From assembly GCF_029625315.1 (NCBI RefSeq), contig NZ_CP121110.1, forward strand, positions 4,880,501-4,944,500: a stretch of DNA of 64,000 nt, given 5' to 3'. This DNA is from Flavobacterium ginsengisoli. Lineage in GTDB: Bacteria > Bacteroidota > Bacteroidia > Flavobacteriales > Flavobacteriaceae. Position 1 is the first letter of the stretch, and the number at the start of each line of letters is the position of its first letter. Below are positions 39,377 to 48,673 of this stretch, one piece after another. The notes under the pieces were generated by a model. The model was not told the origin of the DNA. It saw nothing but the letters and a program-made list of their open reading frames with translations, and ran no database searches. A program made the translations under genes and the position numbers.

Positions 39377-40564
39377 ATGAGCTATTCAAAAACTGATTTA
39401 ATAGAATTAAAAGACTTTTATCAGAACCAATTACTAAATAATACAGTGCCATTTTGGTTTCCGCGATCTATAGATACCGAGCATGGCGGTTACTTATTGA
39501 TGCGGAACCAAACTGGAGATTTGATTGATACAGATAAATCGGTTTGGTTTCAGGGGCGCACAGCTTGGCTTTTAGCAACACTTTATAATACAATAGAGCC
39601 AAAGCAAGAATGGCTTGATGGCGCTAAATCGGGAATCGATTTTATTAATCAACATTGTTTTGATACTGATGGAAGAATGTTTTTTCACGTCACTCAAGAT
39701 GGAAGCCCAATTCGTAAACGCCGTTATTATTTTTCTGAAACATTTGCGACAATTGCGATGAGTGCTTACGCCAAAGCAAGTGGAGATGAAGCCGCAGCAG
39801 AACAAGCGCGACATCTTTTTGGAGAGTGCATAAAATATACAACAACTCCTGGTTTGTTAGAACCAAAATATACTTCAACAAGACCTTCAAAAGGAATTGG
39901 CTCTCCTATGATTATGATCAATACAGCACAGCAAATAAGAGAAAATATTGGCGACTCGCGTTGTGATGAATGGATTATGAAATGGATAGCCGAAATCGAA
40001 AATGACTTTGTAAAAGACGATATAAAATGTGTCATGGAACAAGTTGCTCCAGACGGTTCTATAATTGATCATATTGACGGACGCACTTTAAATCCTGGAC
40101 ATGCAATAGAAGGTGCATGGTTTATTCTGCATGAAGCAAAATACAGAAATAACGATCCACATTTAATTGAACTAGGGTGTAAAATGCTCGATTATATGTG
40201 GGAAAGAGGCTGGGATAAAGAACACGGAGGAATTCTATATTTCCTTGATGTTTATGGAAATCCTGTTCAGGAATATTGGCAGGATATGAAATTCTGGTGG
40301 CCACATAATGAAGTGATTATTGCAACCTTACTGGCTTATACCATGACAGGAAATGAGAAATATGCAAAATGGCATAAAATGATTCACGATTACTCGTATA
40401 GTAAATTTCATGATAAAGAAAATGGGGAATGGTTTGGCTATTTGCACCGAGACGGAAGCGTAGCTCAAACTGCCAAAGGTAATCTTTATAAAGGACCATT
40501 TCATTTGCCTCGTCAGGAATGGTATTGTACACAAATATTAAACGATTATCTTGAGAAAAATTAA
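39377..40564 (+). CDS. N-acylglucosamine 2-epimerase (AGE family)
   Basis: A 395-residue cytoplasmic (alpha/alpha)6 barrel protein. It shows SVWFQGRTAWLLATL, SPMIMINTAQ, GRTLNPGHAIEGAWF (His of the active site), KFWWPHNEVI and GPFHLPRQEW, all matching the AGE/renin-binding protein family. It interconverts ManNAc and GlcNAc and replaces the ManNAc-6-P route of E. coli. This is the NanE function of Bacteroides-type nanLET loci. It is followed by the sialidase gene after 95 bases. Confidence 0.88.
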   Translation: MSYSKTDLIELKDFYQNQLLNNTVPFWFPRSIDTEHGGYLLMRNQTGDLIDTDKSVWFQGRTAWLLATLYNTIEPKQEWLDGAKSGIDFINQHCFDTDGRMFFHVTQDGSPIRKRRYYFSETFATIAMSAYAKASGDEAAAEQARHLFGECIKYTTTPGLLEPKYTSTRPSKGIGSPMIMINTAQQIRENIGDSRCDEWIMKWIAEIENDFVKDDIKCVMEQVAPDGSIIDHIDGRTLNPGHAIEGAWFILHEAKYRNNDPHLIELGCKMLDYMWERGWDKEHGGILYFLDVYGNPVQEYWQDMKFWWPHNEVIIATLLAYTMTGNEKYAKWHKMIHDYSYSKFHDKENGEWFGYLHRDGSVAQTAKGNLYKGPFHLPRQEWYCTQILNDYLEKN

Positions 40565-40658
40565 AGTCCGCTTATCCTGATTTATCCGCCAGTCATCAAG
40601 TTTTTCGTTATTATTTTTTAATGCTTTTTAACCAATTTATAACCAAATATTAAAAACT

Positions 40659-43600
40659 ATGAAAAATGTATTACGCTATTTTTGTTTGTGTTTGATGTGT
40701 TTATGCAGTATAAATACAAAAGCGCAAAGTGGTAAAGTTTTAAATCTTGATGGTACTTCAACTTATATGACAGTGGCAGATCATCCGGATTTAGACTTTG
40801 GTTCGGGTCAAAATAAAACCGTAACCTGTTGGATTAAAACAACAACCAATACTGGAACACCAAGAATTTTTGCTAAAAGAAATGGCACTTCTGGTAACGG
40901 ATATGAATTTTGGACAGGAAACGGCACAAATGCAGGAAAGTTTGCCATGAACATGAGTGGTACTGGAACTCCAGCAAACATAAGTACAGCAGGCTATTCT
41001 GCTAATTCTCTCGCAGACGGAACTTGGCATCATATTGCTTTGGTTATGGATGCCTCGAGTAACCGAACTATGTATGGATACATTGACGGAGTTTTAGCCA
41101 ATACAGGAAAAACATTTACTTCTGTAACTTCCGATTTTTCTAATGCTGTAAGCTTCGTTATTGGTGCAACTTCAGACGCTTCCAACAGCTACAAATGGGC
41201 AGGACAGATTGATAATGTACGTGTTTGGAATAAAGCAATGACAGCAACTGAATTGCAAGCAGATATGACAGCAGTTGTTAATGGACCTGCGACAGATCTT
41301 TTGGCGACATGGAATTTTGAAAATATAACCGGCACGTCAGTTCCAGATGTTTCAGGAAATAGTCATACGGGAACTCTTTTTGGATCTGTTACTTTTCCAA
41401 ATGCTTTTCCGATGGTTTTAAATTTAGACGGAGTAAATGATTATATGTTAGTTTCAAATCATAGTGATTTTAACTTGGCGGCTGGACAAAATTTAACCAT
41501 AAGTTGCAGAATAAAAACGGGCGATTTCGGAAAACGTATTTTGAGCAAACGTCCAAATGGTTCTGGAATTGGATATGAATTTATAAATAATACTTCGGCA
41601 GGAGGAGGACAGTTTGGAGTAAATTTAACGACAAGCGCAGGAGCAGCAGGCCCGCCGTACGGGACTTCGAGTATTGCAGACAATGTTTGGCATCATTTGG
41701 CAATGGTGGTTGATGTTGCCACCACAAGCTGTAAAATTTATGTTGATGGTGTTTTGCGACAAACTAAAACATCGTCTAACATTGGAGGAACAAATACAGT
41801 TTCAAATACAGGAGATTTGTTTTTTGGCACGATAAGTAATTTTTCTTCTTATATGAATGCCCAAATCGATGACATTCGTTTTTGGAGCAAAGCTATGACT
41901 GCAGCAGAAGTTTTGACCGATAAGACAGTTGCAATAACGGGAACAGAAACTGGATTAATTGCCGCTTGGGATTTTGAAAATATAAGTGGTACAACGGTTC
42001 CAGATATTTCAGGGAATAATCATCCAGGAACATTAATGAATGGAGCTTCTGTTATTGCGCAGACGAATGAAATGCAGATAAATTCGATCTCTTTGATTCA
42101 GACAGAATTACCAACAGGTTTAGGAGATACAGATCAGAGAATTATAGCGGTTAGAGCTTCTGTTTCGGGCAATTTAAATCCGTTGACGGTAAGTGCTTTA
42201 AAGTTTACTATGGCAGGAACTACCAATATTAGCGACGTTACAAATATTAAAATATATTCAAGCGGAAGCACAGCAATTTTTAATCCGACAACAGCAACAT
42301 TATTTGGAAATGTTACACCTTCTAGCGGAAATCTTATTGTAAACGGATCAAAAGCATTGGCTTCTGGAGATAATTATTTTTGGATTACTTACGATGTTTC
42401 AGCTGGAGCAACTGAAGGAAATTTATTAGATGCAACCTGCGAGTCAATTGTTGCAAACGGAATAACTTATAATGTAGCCTCAAATACAGTATCTGGAAAC
42501 CGAGTAATATTATTAACCAATACGCTTTTATTTACGCCTGGAGATGCAGGTTCTGCAAGTTATCGTATTCCAGCAATCATCACTGCTGCCGATGGTTCGC
42601 TGGTAACGGTAACAGATAAAAGATGGAATGGCTCAGGAGATTTATCAGCAAAAATAGATCCTGTTGTGCGTAGAAGTACCGATAACGGAAAAACTTGGTC
42701 TCCACCATTAACAATTGCCAATTTTGGAGCGGCAACCGGAGCAGGAGATGCGGCTTTGGTCTTAGATAAATCGACAGGAGAATTATTGTGTTTAGTTTCT
42801 GCAGATAAAGGCTTTTTTGCTTCAACTAATGCGGTTCCTGCAAAGGTTTTGGTAATTCATAGTACGGATAACGGCGTAACTTGGGGAACTCCTGTAGATA
42901 TTACAAGTCAGATCTACGGACCAAACCCAAATTGGAAAGGATTGTTTGTTGCTTCTGGCAGAGCACATCAATTACGTGATGGTAAAATTGTTGCCGCAAT
43001 TGCAGTTCGAGAAAATGTTTCAGGAACAGAACGCATTAGTAATTATTTAATTACAAGTGCCGATCACGGTATTACTTGGACAGCATCGACAAAGAGAGCA
43101 GAAATAGATGGAGATGAAGCAAAAGTGGTAGAATTGAATAACGGAAACATTATGATGAGTATAAGAAATCCGGGAACACGCCGTTTTAATATCTCGACAG
43201 ATAAAGGAGCAACATGGGGAACAGCTTATAATCAAACAAGTATAACAGATCCAAATTGTGATGGTGATTTTATTCGTTATACTTCAACACTTGATGGTTA
43301 CGATAAAAATCGCTTATTGCATTCAATTCCATTTTCAAGCGACCGTAAAAATGTAAGCGTGCAAATGAGTACAGATGAAGGAACAACTTGGGGTTCGCCA
43401 AAAACAATATTTCCTGGAGCATCTGCTTATTCGAGTCTTACTATTTTGCCAGACGGAACAATTGGCATTTATTATGAAAATGGCGAAAGCTCAACTTATC
43501 AGATGTATTTTGTCCGTTTCTCATTAAACTGGCTTACAAGCGGAGCTGATTCATTTTTGCCTCCATCAAGTTCTTTATCAGCAAAAAAAGTAACAGAAAA

Positions 43601-43862
43601 TACTGTAATAGAAAACAACGAATTTAGTGTTGAAGTAAGTCCAAATCCTGTTAAGGATATAGTTAAAATCAAAGTAAATAATGCTTCTGGAATTGTCGCA
43701 ATTAAATTATTCGATTTAACTGGGAAATTAATTCGAACTTCCGTTTTAAATTTGAACGAAAAAGAGATATCATTTTCATTGGCAGACCAGCCTCAAGGAA
43801 TTTATCTTTTAAATGTAAAAGATTCAAATACTGGACTTAACAGTAAAATTATAAAGAAATAA
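40659..43862 (+). CDS. nanH: Exo-alpha-sialidase with two LamG domains and a type IX secretion tail
   Basis: A 1067-residue secreted enzyme. After the signal peptide come two LamG/concanavalin-like domains (about 30-215 and 255-460) and a BNR-associated N-terminal domain (about 475-620). The six-bladed sialidase domain (about 625-975) has SYRIPAI (RIP Arg), Asp boxes (STDNGKTW, STDNGVTW, SADHGITW, STDKGATW, STDEGTTW) and the late Tyr/Glu region GIYYENGE. The C-terminal 75 residues (VSPNPVKDIVKI to the end) form a type A T9SS sorting domain. It should release terminal sialic acid from glycans at the cell surface. Confidence 0.92.
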   Translation: MKNVLRYFCLCLMCLCSINTKAQSGKVLNLDGTSTYMTVADHPDLDFGSGQNKTVTCWIKTTTNTGTPRIFAKRNGTSGNGYEFWTGNGTNAGKFAMNMSGTGTPANISTAGYSANSLADGTWHHIALVMDASSNRTMYGYIDGVLANTGKTFTSVTSDFSNAVSFVIGATSDASNSYKWAGQIDNVRVWNKAMTATELQADMTAVVNGPATDLLATWNFENITGTSVPDVSGNSHTGTLFGSVTFPNAFPMVLNLDGVNDYMLVSNHSDFNLAAGQNLTISCRIKTGDFGKRILSKRPNGSGIGYEFINNTSAGGGQFGVNLTTSAGAAGPPYGTSSIADNVWHHLAMVVDVATTSCKIYVDGVLRQTKTSSNIGGTNTVSNTGDLFFGTISNFSSYMNAQIDDIRFWSKAMTAAEVLTDKTVAITGTETGLIAAWDFENISGTTVPDISGNNHPGTLMNGASVIAQTNEMQINSISLIQTELPTGLGDTDQRIIAVRASVSGNLNPLTVSALKFTMAGTTNISDVTNIKIYSSGSTAIFNPTTATLFGNVTPSSGNLIVNGSKALASGDNYFWITYDVSAGATEGNLLDATCESIVANGITYNVASNTVSGNRVILLTNTLLFTPGDAGSASYRIPAIITAADGSLVTVTDKRWNGSGDLSAKIDPVVRRSTDNGKTWSPPLTIANFGAATGAGDAALVLDKSTGELLCLVSADKGFFASTNAVPAKVLVIHSTDNGVTWGTPVDITSQIYGPNPNWKGLFVASGRAHQLRDGKIVAAIAVRENVSGTERISNYLITSADHGITWTASTKRAEIDGDEAKVVELNNGNIMMSIRNPGTRRFNISTDKGATWGTAYNQTSITDPNCDGDFIRYTSTLDGYDKNRLLHSIPFSSDRKNVSVQMSTDEGTTWGSPKTIFPGASAYSSLTILPDGTIGIYYENGESSTYQMYFVRFSLNWLTSGADSFLPPSSSLSAKKVTENTVIENNEFSVEVSPNPVKDIVKIKVNNASGIVAIKLFDLTGKLIRTSVLNLNEKEISFSLADQPQGIYLLNVKDSNTGLNSKIIKK

Positions 43863-43871
43863 AATTAAAAC

Positions 43872-45013
43872 ATGAAACAAGCAATTGTAAATGCGATTGT
43901 GCATACAGGAGATGAAGTAATTGAAAATGGAGCCGTAATTATTGAAAACGGGACTATTATTTCAGTACACCAAGAAATACCAAATGACATTGAGCAAATT
44001 AATTTGGGAGGAAATCATCTCGCTGCAGGATTTATAGATATTCAGATTAATGGAGGAGAAAAGTACTATTTCAGTCAGACTCCAAATGAAGAAACCATTC
44101 AGGATATTTATGATGCAAGCATGAAGTATGGCACAACACATGTTTTACCTTGTTTGATTTCTTCTTCGAGAGAAACTATTCTCAACGGAATTGAAGCAGT
44201 TCGAGAATACATGCAAAAGCACAAAAATGGCGTTGTCGGAATGCATTTGGAAGGTCCGTTTTTAAATCCGTTAAGACGTGGCGCCCACAGTATTGATCAG
44301 GTAAGAAAGCCAACGAATGAAGAACTAGAAGAAATAATCAGAAAGGGAAAAGATGTTATAAAAGTTATTACAATTGCGCCCGAATGTTTTACAGAAGAAC
44401 AATTGAATATGCTAATCGAGAGCGGATTTACGATCTCGATTGGCCATTCGACCATAACACACAAAGAAGCACAATTTTATTTCTCTAAAGGAATAAATCT
44501 TGTGACACATTTGTTTAATGCCATGACGCAGTTTGGCCACCGCGAACCAGGTTTGGTTGGAGCTGTTTTTGAAAATGAAGAAGTTTATGCTCCAGTTATT
44601 CTAGATGGTGCACATTGCGATTATGCTTGCAGACAAAAGTAGCTTACAAGTTAAAACAAGAAAAATTCTTCCTAATAAGCGATGCAACTTTTTTAGGACG
44701 AAAAGTAGCCAATTTTAAATGGGACAATTTTGATGCGCATTTAGAAAACGGTTTTTACAGAAATGAAGACGGCAATCTGGCGGGAGCTACAATATCAATG
44801 ACAGAAGCGGTGCAAAATGCTTACAATCATCTGAACGTTTCGGCTGATGAAGCAATAAAAATGGCAACTACAAGGGTAGCTTCTGCTATTGGTATGCAAG
44901 AAAAAATCGGGAAAATAAAGCCTGGTTTTCCTGCCAGTTTTGTCCAATTCAATGCTGATTTAAGTAAAATAGAAACGCTTGATTTTTCTAAAACCAACAG
45001 TTCTATTTCCTAA
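43872..45013 (+). CDS. nagA: N-acetylglucosamine-6-phosphate deacetylase (two consensus insertions)
   Basis: The corrected protein is about 379 residues of the amidohydrolase fold. It shows HLEGPFLNP (metal-binding Glu), SIGHSTITHKEA, THLFNAMTQF, GHREPGLVGA and LISDATFLG (catalytic Asp). The break is at 44625-44634. Removing one T and one A turns GCTTGCAGAC into GCTGCAGC, gives DYAAAKVAYKLK and matches family spacing. It deacetylates GlcNAc-6-P to GlcN-6-P. It starts 9 bases after the sialidase and its stop overlaps the next start (TAATG). Confidence 0.88.
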
Positions 45014-45930
45014 TGATTAAAGAAAAAGTGTCTCCAATTTTGGGTAAATTTAAAGAACTCAAAATCATTTTTATCGGAATTATTTTTTCCTTTTTGTGGG
45101 CTTCTGCATCTACAGCTACAAAAATTGGACTTCATTCTGCTCAGCCTTTTGTAATTTCTATTTTTAGATTTCTAATCGCTGGATGCATTATGCTTCTTAT
45201 TTCGCATCTTATAATGGCAAAACGTCTGCCTCAAAGAAAAGAATGGATTCAAATCAGTATTTATGGTTTGCTCAATATTACTTTTTATTTGGGTTTGTAT
45301 GTTCTTGCTATGCAAAAAGTATCCGCTGGTTTAGGGAGTTTGGCAGTAGCAACTAATCCTGTTTTTATTGTTTTGATTTCGGCAGTTTGGTTATCTCATA
45401 AAATCGATTTTAAAAATATTATTAGCTTATTGCTTTGTCTTACGGGTGTTTTTTTTGCGGCCTATCCTTTATTACAAAGCGGCTTTGCAACTCCCAGCGG
45501 AATACTGATTCTTCTAGTTAGTATGATTGCATATTCATTAGGAACAATTTATTATTCTAGGCAAGAATGGAATGATTTGCATATTTTAACCATAAATGGC
45601 TGGCAAACCATAATTGGAGCTGTATTTCTTTTTCCTGTCTTGGTTTTAACTTATAAATCAGATCAAAATAATTTAGATTTAAATTTCTGGCTTTCCACTT
45701 TTTGGCTGGCAATTGCAGTTTCTATTGGAGCCATTCAGCTTTGGCTTTATCTCTTAAAAATAAATCCGATAAAAGCTTCGTATTGGCTTTTCTTGTGTCC
45801 AATATTCGGTTTTTTAATCGCTTACTTAGTTGTCGAGGAACCATTGACTTTTTATACTTTTCTTGGTGTTGTTTTCGTAATATTAGGATTGTATATTAGC
45901 CTTTCTTCAAAAAAAATAAAAGAAAAATGA
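45013..45930 (+). CDS. EamA/DMT family transporter
   Basis: A 305-residue protein with ten hydrophobic helices in two EamA repeats; the first starts IGIIFSFLWASASTATKIGL and the second near AYSLGTIYYSR. The DMT family exports or imports small metabolites. Translational coupling with nagA (shared TAATG) places it in the sialic acid operon. It might export amino-sugar by-products or supply a second uptake route; the substrate cannot be read from sequence. Confidence 0.8.
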   Translation: MIKEKVSPILGKFKELKIIFIGIIFSFLWASASTATKIGLHSAQPFVISIFRFLIAGCIMLLISHLIMAKRLPQRKEWIQISIYGLLNITFYLGLYVLAMQKVSAGLGSLAVATNPVFIVLISAVWLSHKIDFKNIISLLLCLTGVFFAAYPLLQSGFATPSGILILLVSMIAYSLGTIYYSRQEWNDLHILTINGWQTIIGAVFLFPVLVLTYKSDQNNLDLNFWLSTFWLAIAVSIGAIQLWLYLLKINPIKASYWLFLCPIFGFLIAYLVVEEPLTFYTFLGVVFVILGLYISLSSKKIKEK

Positions 45931-45983
45931 CAAGATGAAATGTTTGAAAATCAAAACATTAAAAAAGTTTTAAGTGTAGAAAT

Positions 45984-46012
45984 AGTATACAAAAATTTAC
46001 TATTAGTATACT
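45984..46012. promoter_or_regulatory. Twin GTATAC palindromes 21 bases apart
   Basis: AGTATAC occurs at 45984-45990 and again at 46005-46011, two helical turns apart, about 100 bases upstream of the metallohydrolase lipoprotein start. The pair has the geometry of a dimer-binding operator. The regulator is unknown. Confidence 0.4.
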
Positions 46013-46106
46013 TTATATTCATATTTTTCTTGCAATATGCTTGTTTTTATCGAGCATATTTATAGTTTTGCATGATATTTTAACCCCAAACCTACTTTAC
46101 TTACTG

Positions 46107-47321
46107 ATGAGAAAAAACACTCACTTTTTTGTATTTGCCCTATTGGCAAGTATTATTTTTGGCTGTAGTGACGATGGCGAAAACTACAAACCAAGTTACC
46201 TGCCAAGCATAGATGCTACAGCTTTACCCGCAGAAAATAAACCAATGACTATGTTTGAAGATAACGAAGACCCTTCAATCATGTACAATAAAGCAGATCG
46301 CTGGTTTAGAGTAAACGAACCTTTTCAAGTTATTTTGAAAGGAAAAGATTCTGTACAAGTTTCACTTTATTCTCCAGTTGGACTGACAGATGTTAAGGTG
46401 TACGCAAAATTGGCGAATTACGATAAGAAGTTTTTGCTTTTTAATTTTTCAAAAGTTCCAGCTTTTCATCGTTCGTTTCATAAAATTCCTTTAACGGAGC
46501 AGAAAAATGATTATTTGCTAGAAACAGGAAATACGGTAACAATCGATAAAATCGACGGATTTTCGTCTGGAGCAATTGAGTTTTTTATAGAATCGGAAGA
46601 TCCTTTGTTTAAGAAAATCAAAAAGATAAAATCGACGCATTTAGTTCAGTTTCATGATGGATACCACATTAATGAATTGGGTAAATTTCTTCCAATGAAT
46701 CCAGCTTTAGCAAAAGAAGCAATTACGATGATTATTAACTATTCGTATGCGTTAAGCCATCCTTTGTATTATGATACTTTCATCAACTTTGACAGATACA
46801 AACAAGAACAGGCAACGACTGCAGGGACAGCTATAAACGGTGCATTAAATTGGCATGGAAATGCTGAAGATGTTGATGGAGTTTACGATTACTATTCTAA
46901 AGAAGAAATCGAAAAAATATATTGGAACTATCTTGATAAAAGAACCGTTTGGATGGCTATGGTAGGAGGAGATTCTGCTTGGGGCGGAGGAAATCTGGCT
47001 TCGCAATGGGAGTCGGGTTATGTAACTGGACATTGGTTAGGAGAAATGTCGGTTTGGTCTCACGAATATTCGCATCACATCGGTTTTAGCCATAGCAGTA
47101 ATTTAGCAAATAGTGGCGAAGGCGGTGGCCAACAGGAAATGCTTACTCATTTTTATAAATACCTGATTTACTTAAATGATCTTCCGTTTACAGATCCAGA
47201 AGTTTTAAAAACATATGCAAAAACGGCTTATGTAAAAGGAACTTATAAAAAACCAGTATTTACCATTAATCCTAAAAATCCATTTTTGCTGAAATATAAA
47301 GGTGAAGGAAAATGGAACTAA
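46107..47321 (+). CDS. Substrate-import-associated zinc metallohydrolase lipoprotein
   Basis: A 404-residue lipoprotein from the ATG at 46107 (lipobox IIFGC). The mature part carries SVWSHEYSHHIGFSHSSN, an exact metzincin-type HExxHxxGxxH zinc motif, followed by GGGQQEMLTHFYKYL, which could supply a Met-turn. It resembles the HExxH lipoproteins found next to SusC/SusD systems in Bacteroidota. Given the neighbouring sialidase it may cut glycoproteins at the cell surface, which is inference. It overlaps no neighbour and is followed 14 bases later by a partner lipoprotein. Confidence 0.75.
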   Translation: MRKNTHFFVFALLASIIFGCSDDGENYKPSYLPSIDATALPAENKPMTMFEDNEDPSIMYNKADRWFRVNEPFQVILKGKDSVQVSLYSPVGLTDVKVYAKLANYDKKFLLFNFSKVPAFHRSFHKIPLTEQKNDYLLETGNTVTIDKIDGFSSGAIEFFIESEDPLFKKIKKIKSTHLVQFHDGYHINELGKFLPMNPALAKEAITMIINYSYALSHPLYYDTFINFDRYKQEQATTAGTAINGALNWHGNAEDVDGVYDYYSKEEIEKIYWNYLDKRTVWMAMVGGDSAWGGGNLASQWESGYVTGHWLGEMSVWSHEYSHHIGFSHSSNLANSGEGGGQQEMLTHFYKYLIYLNDLPFTDPEVLKTYAKTAYVKGTYKKPVFTINPKNPFLLKYKGEGKWN

Positions 47322-47335
47322 AATATAAATTAAAC

Positions 47336-48340
47336 ATGAAACATATTCTGCCCCTAATTTTAGCGCTTTGTTTGTTTACAAATTGCAGTAAAGACGATGT
47401 AGCATCTAAAGATTATACCTATTATTATCCAACAGATGAAGCTTCTATTACTAACGAAAATATTCCAGGAAGCACAGAAGCATTCGATCCAAAAGGAATT
47501 GCAATTGCAAATGAGAAATTATACGTTATTAACGGAAATGTATTGGAAGTTTTTAATGCACTAACATTAGCTCATATTAAAACAATTAAAGAGTACAAAA
47601 AAGGAACAACAACAATTCCTTTAACAAGCTTAACATCTGTTAGCGTTGATAACGGTCGCATTTATGTAGGAAGTACAGAATCGAGATTATTTGTTTTTGA
47701 TGAAACTACAAATGCGGGAATCAGTACGGTAGGAAACGGTCAATGGTGGCAAACTTTTGTACACGTTTTTGGTGTTGTAGCAAAAGACGGATTGGTGTTT
47801 GTAAAAGAAAAAGAAAAAAGCATAAAAGTTCTTGACGCTTCTCAAATTACAGAAACCAGCGATTGGAATTTAAAACCTATTGCCAAATTAAATACTTTAA
47901 ACGGATGGACAGAAGTGTATTCATTAGATATTCTTGACGGAAATTTGGTAGTAGCAGGAAGAGATGCAAAAAGCTATTTGTATTATAATATAGCCAATAT
48001 AAAAGCTAATGCAGAAGCTTCGCTTACAACTCCTATAGAGCCACAAAAAGTGCAATTTTTGGATATTAAACCAATTGCAGTATCTTTTAGCAAGGATTGG
48101 GCAGTTACTTCAGAAAATATTGGAAGTGCTTCTTATTTAAAATTGTATCCAAAAGCAGAGTTCAATAAAATGAATTACAAAGCGGTTTTAAGCGCTTCTG
48201 ATATTTTAGGAAAAAATCCATTTGGGACTATTGTTGGTACGGCACAGCTTGATGACCGTATTTTCTTATCTGATAATACCAATAAAAAAATTAGAGTTAT
48301 TAAATTGAATAAATCTGTAATTGCAGAACAGAACAATTAA
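47336..48340 (+). CDS. Beta-propeller-like lipoprotein
   Basis: A 334-residue lipoprotein from the ATG at 47336 (lipobox FTNC). It has repeated YVxNG/VFD-type strands (KLYVINGNVLEVFNA, GRIYVGSTESRLFVFDE, GLVFVKEKEKSIKVLD, RIFLSDNTNKKIRVIKL), which look like a six- or seven-bladed propeller. I cannot assign a family. It is encoded with the zinc metallohydrolase lipoprotein and may be its surface partner or a glycan-binding protein. Confidence 0.65.
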   Translation: MKHILPLILALCLFTNCSKDDVASKDYTYYYPTDEASITNENIPGSTEAFDPKGIAIANEKLYVINGNVLEVFNALTLAHIKTIKEYKKGTTTIPLTSLTSVSVDNGRIYVGSTESRLFVFDETTNAGISTVGNGQWWQTFVHVFGVVAKDGLVFVKEKEKSIKVLDASQITETSDWNLKPIAKLNTLNGWTEVYSLDILDGNLVVAGRDAKSYLYYNIANIKANAEASLTTPIEPQKVQFLDIKPIAVSFSKDWAVTSENIGSASYLKLYPKAEFNKMNYKAVLSASDILGKNPFGTIVGTAQLDDRIFLSDNTNKKIRVIKLNKSVIAEQNN

Positions 48341-48362
48341 GATTTTGACTCTCAATACTTTT

Positions 48363-48406
48363 AAATCCAAGTTCCAAACTTCAAATTGGAATTTGGATTT
48401 TTTTAT
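48363..48406 (+). terminator. Rho-independent terminator
   Basis: A 14-base-pair stem with one G/T mismatch (AAATCCAA-TTCCAA against its complement) is followed by seven T residues. It ends the lipoprotein pair transcript. Confidence 0.85.
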
Positions 48407-48504
48407 TTAAAGCCTTAAAATAACCTACTAAATTGATAGGTTAATAAAAGTTTTGATAATTTATGCGTTAAAATTGAAAATAACTGTTTAAATTTGCACT
48501 CGCT

Positions 48505-48594
48505 ATGAAGAAACAGAACCAGAAAATGAATAATTATTATCGTCGCAGCATGATGTGCTGTGGTACTGTTATGGTATTTATTGAGCTGGCTTAA
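48505..48594 (+). CDS. Candidate leader peptide of the methionine importer operon
   Basis: A 29-codon frame (ATG to TAA) encodes a peptide with five Met and two Cys; the core is RRSMMCCGTVM. Codons 15-19 overlap a small hairpin (CAGCA/TGCTG, 48546-48560). The frame ends 24 bases before a strong terminator that lies just in front of metN. A run of Met and Cys codons before a terminator and a methionine importer is the classical layout of attenuation by ribosome stalling. No SAM riboswitch core is apparent. The coding call rests on this layout, not on a known family. Confidence 0.6.
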   Translation: MKKQNQKMNNYYRRSMMCCGTVMVFIELA

Positions 48595-48618
48595 ATATAA
48601 AATGATAAAATTTATTTC

Positions 48619-48660
48619 AAAAAAGCCTTTCAACTGATTTATGAAAGGCTTTTTTGTTTT
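48619..48660 (+). terminator. Attenuator terminator in front of metN
   Basis: The stem AAAAGCCTTTCA (48621-48632) pairs perfectly with TGAAAGGCTTTT (48642-48653) and runs into T residues. It lies after the leader peptide and ends about 14 bases before the metN start, so it can only act as a conditional terminator for metNIQ. Confidence 0.8.
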
Positions 48661-48673
48661 TAAAACTCAAAAA

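Noticed and set aside
15181..45013. Programmed ribosomal frameshifting in the many split genes
   Set aside because: The breaks lack slippery heptamers and stimulatory structures, occur in unrelated housekeeping and transport genes, and centre on one DNA pentamer, which fits a sequencing cause better.
28619..45013. Sialic acid locus decaying into pseudogenes
   Set aside because: Each affected gene has only one or two small indels, with both flanking frames fully conserved and no scattered stop codons, so decay is unlikely.
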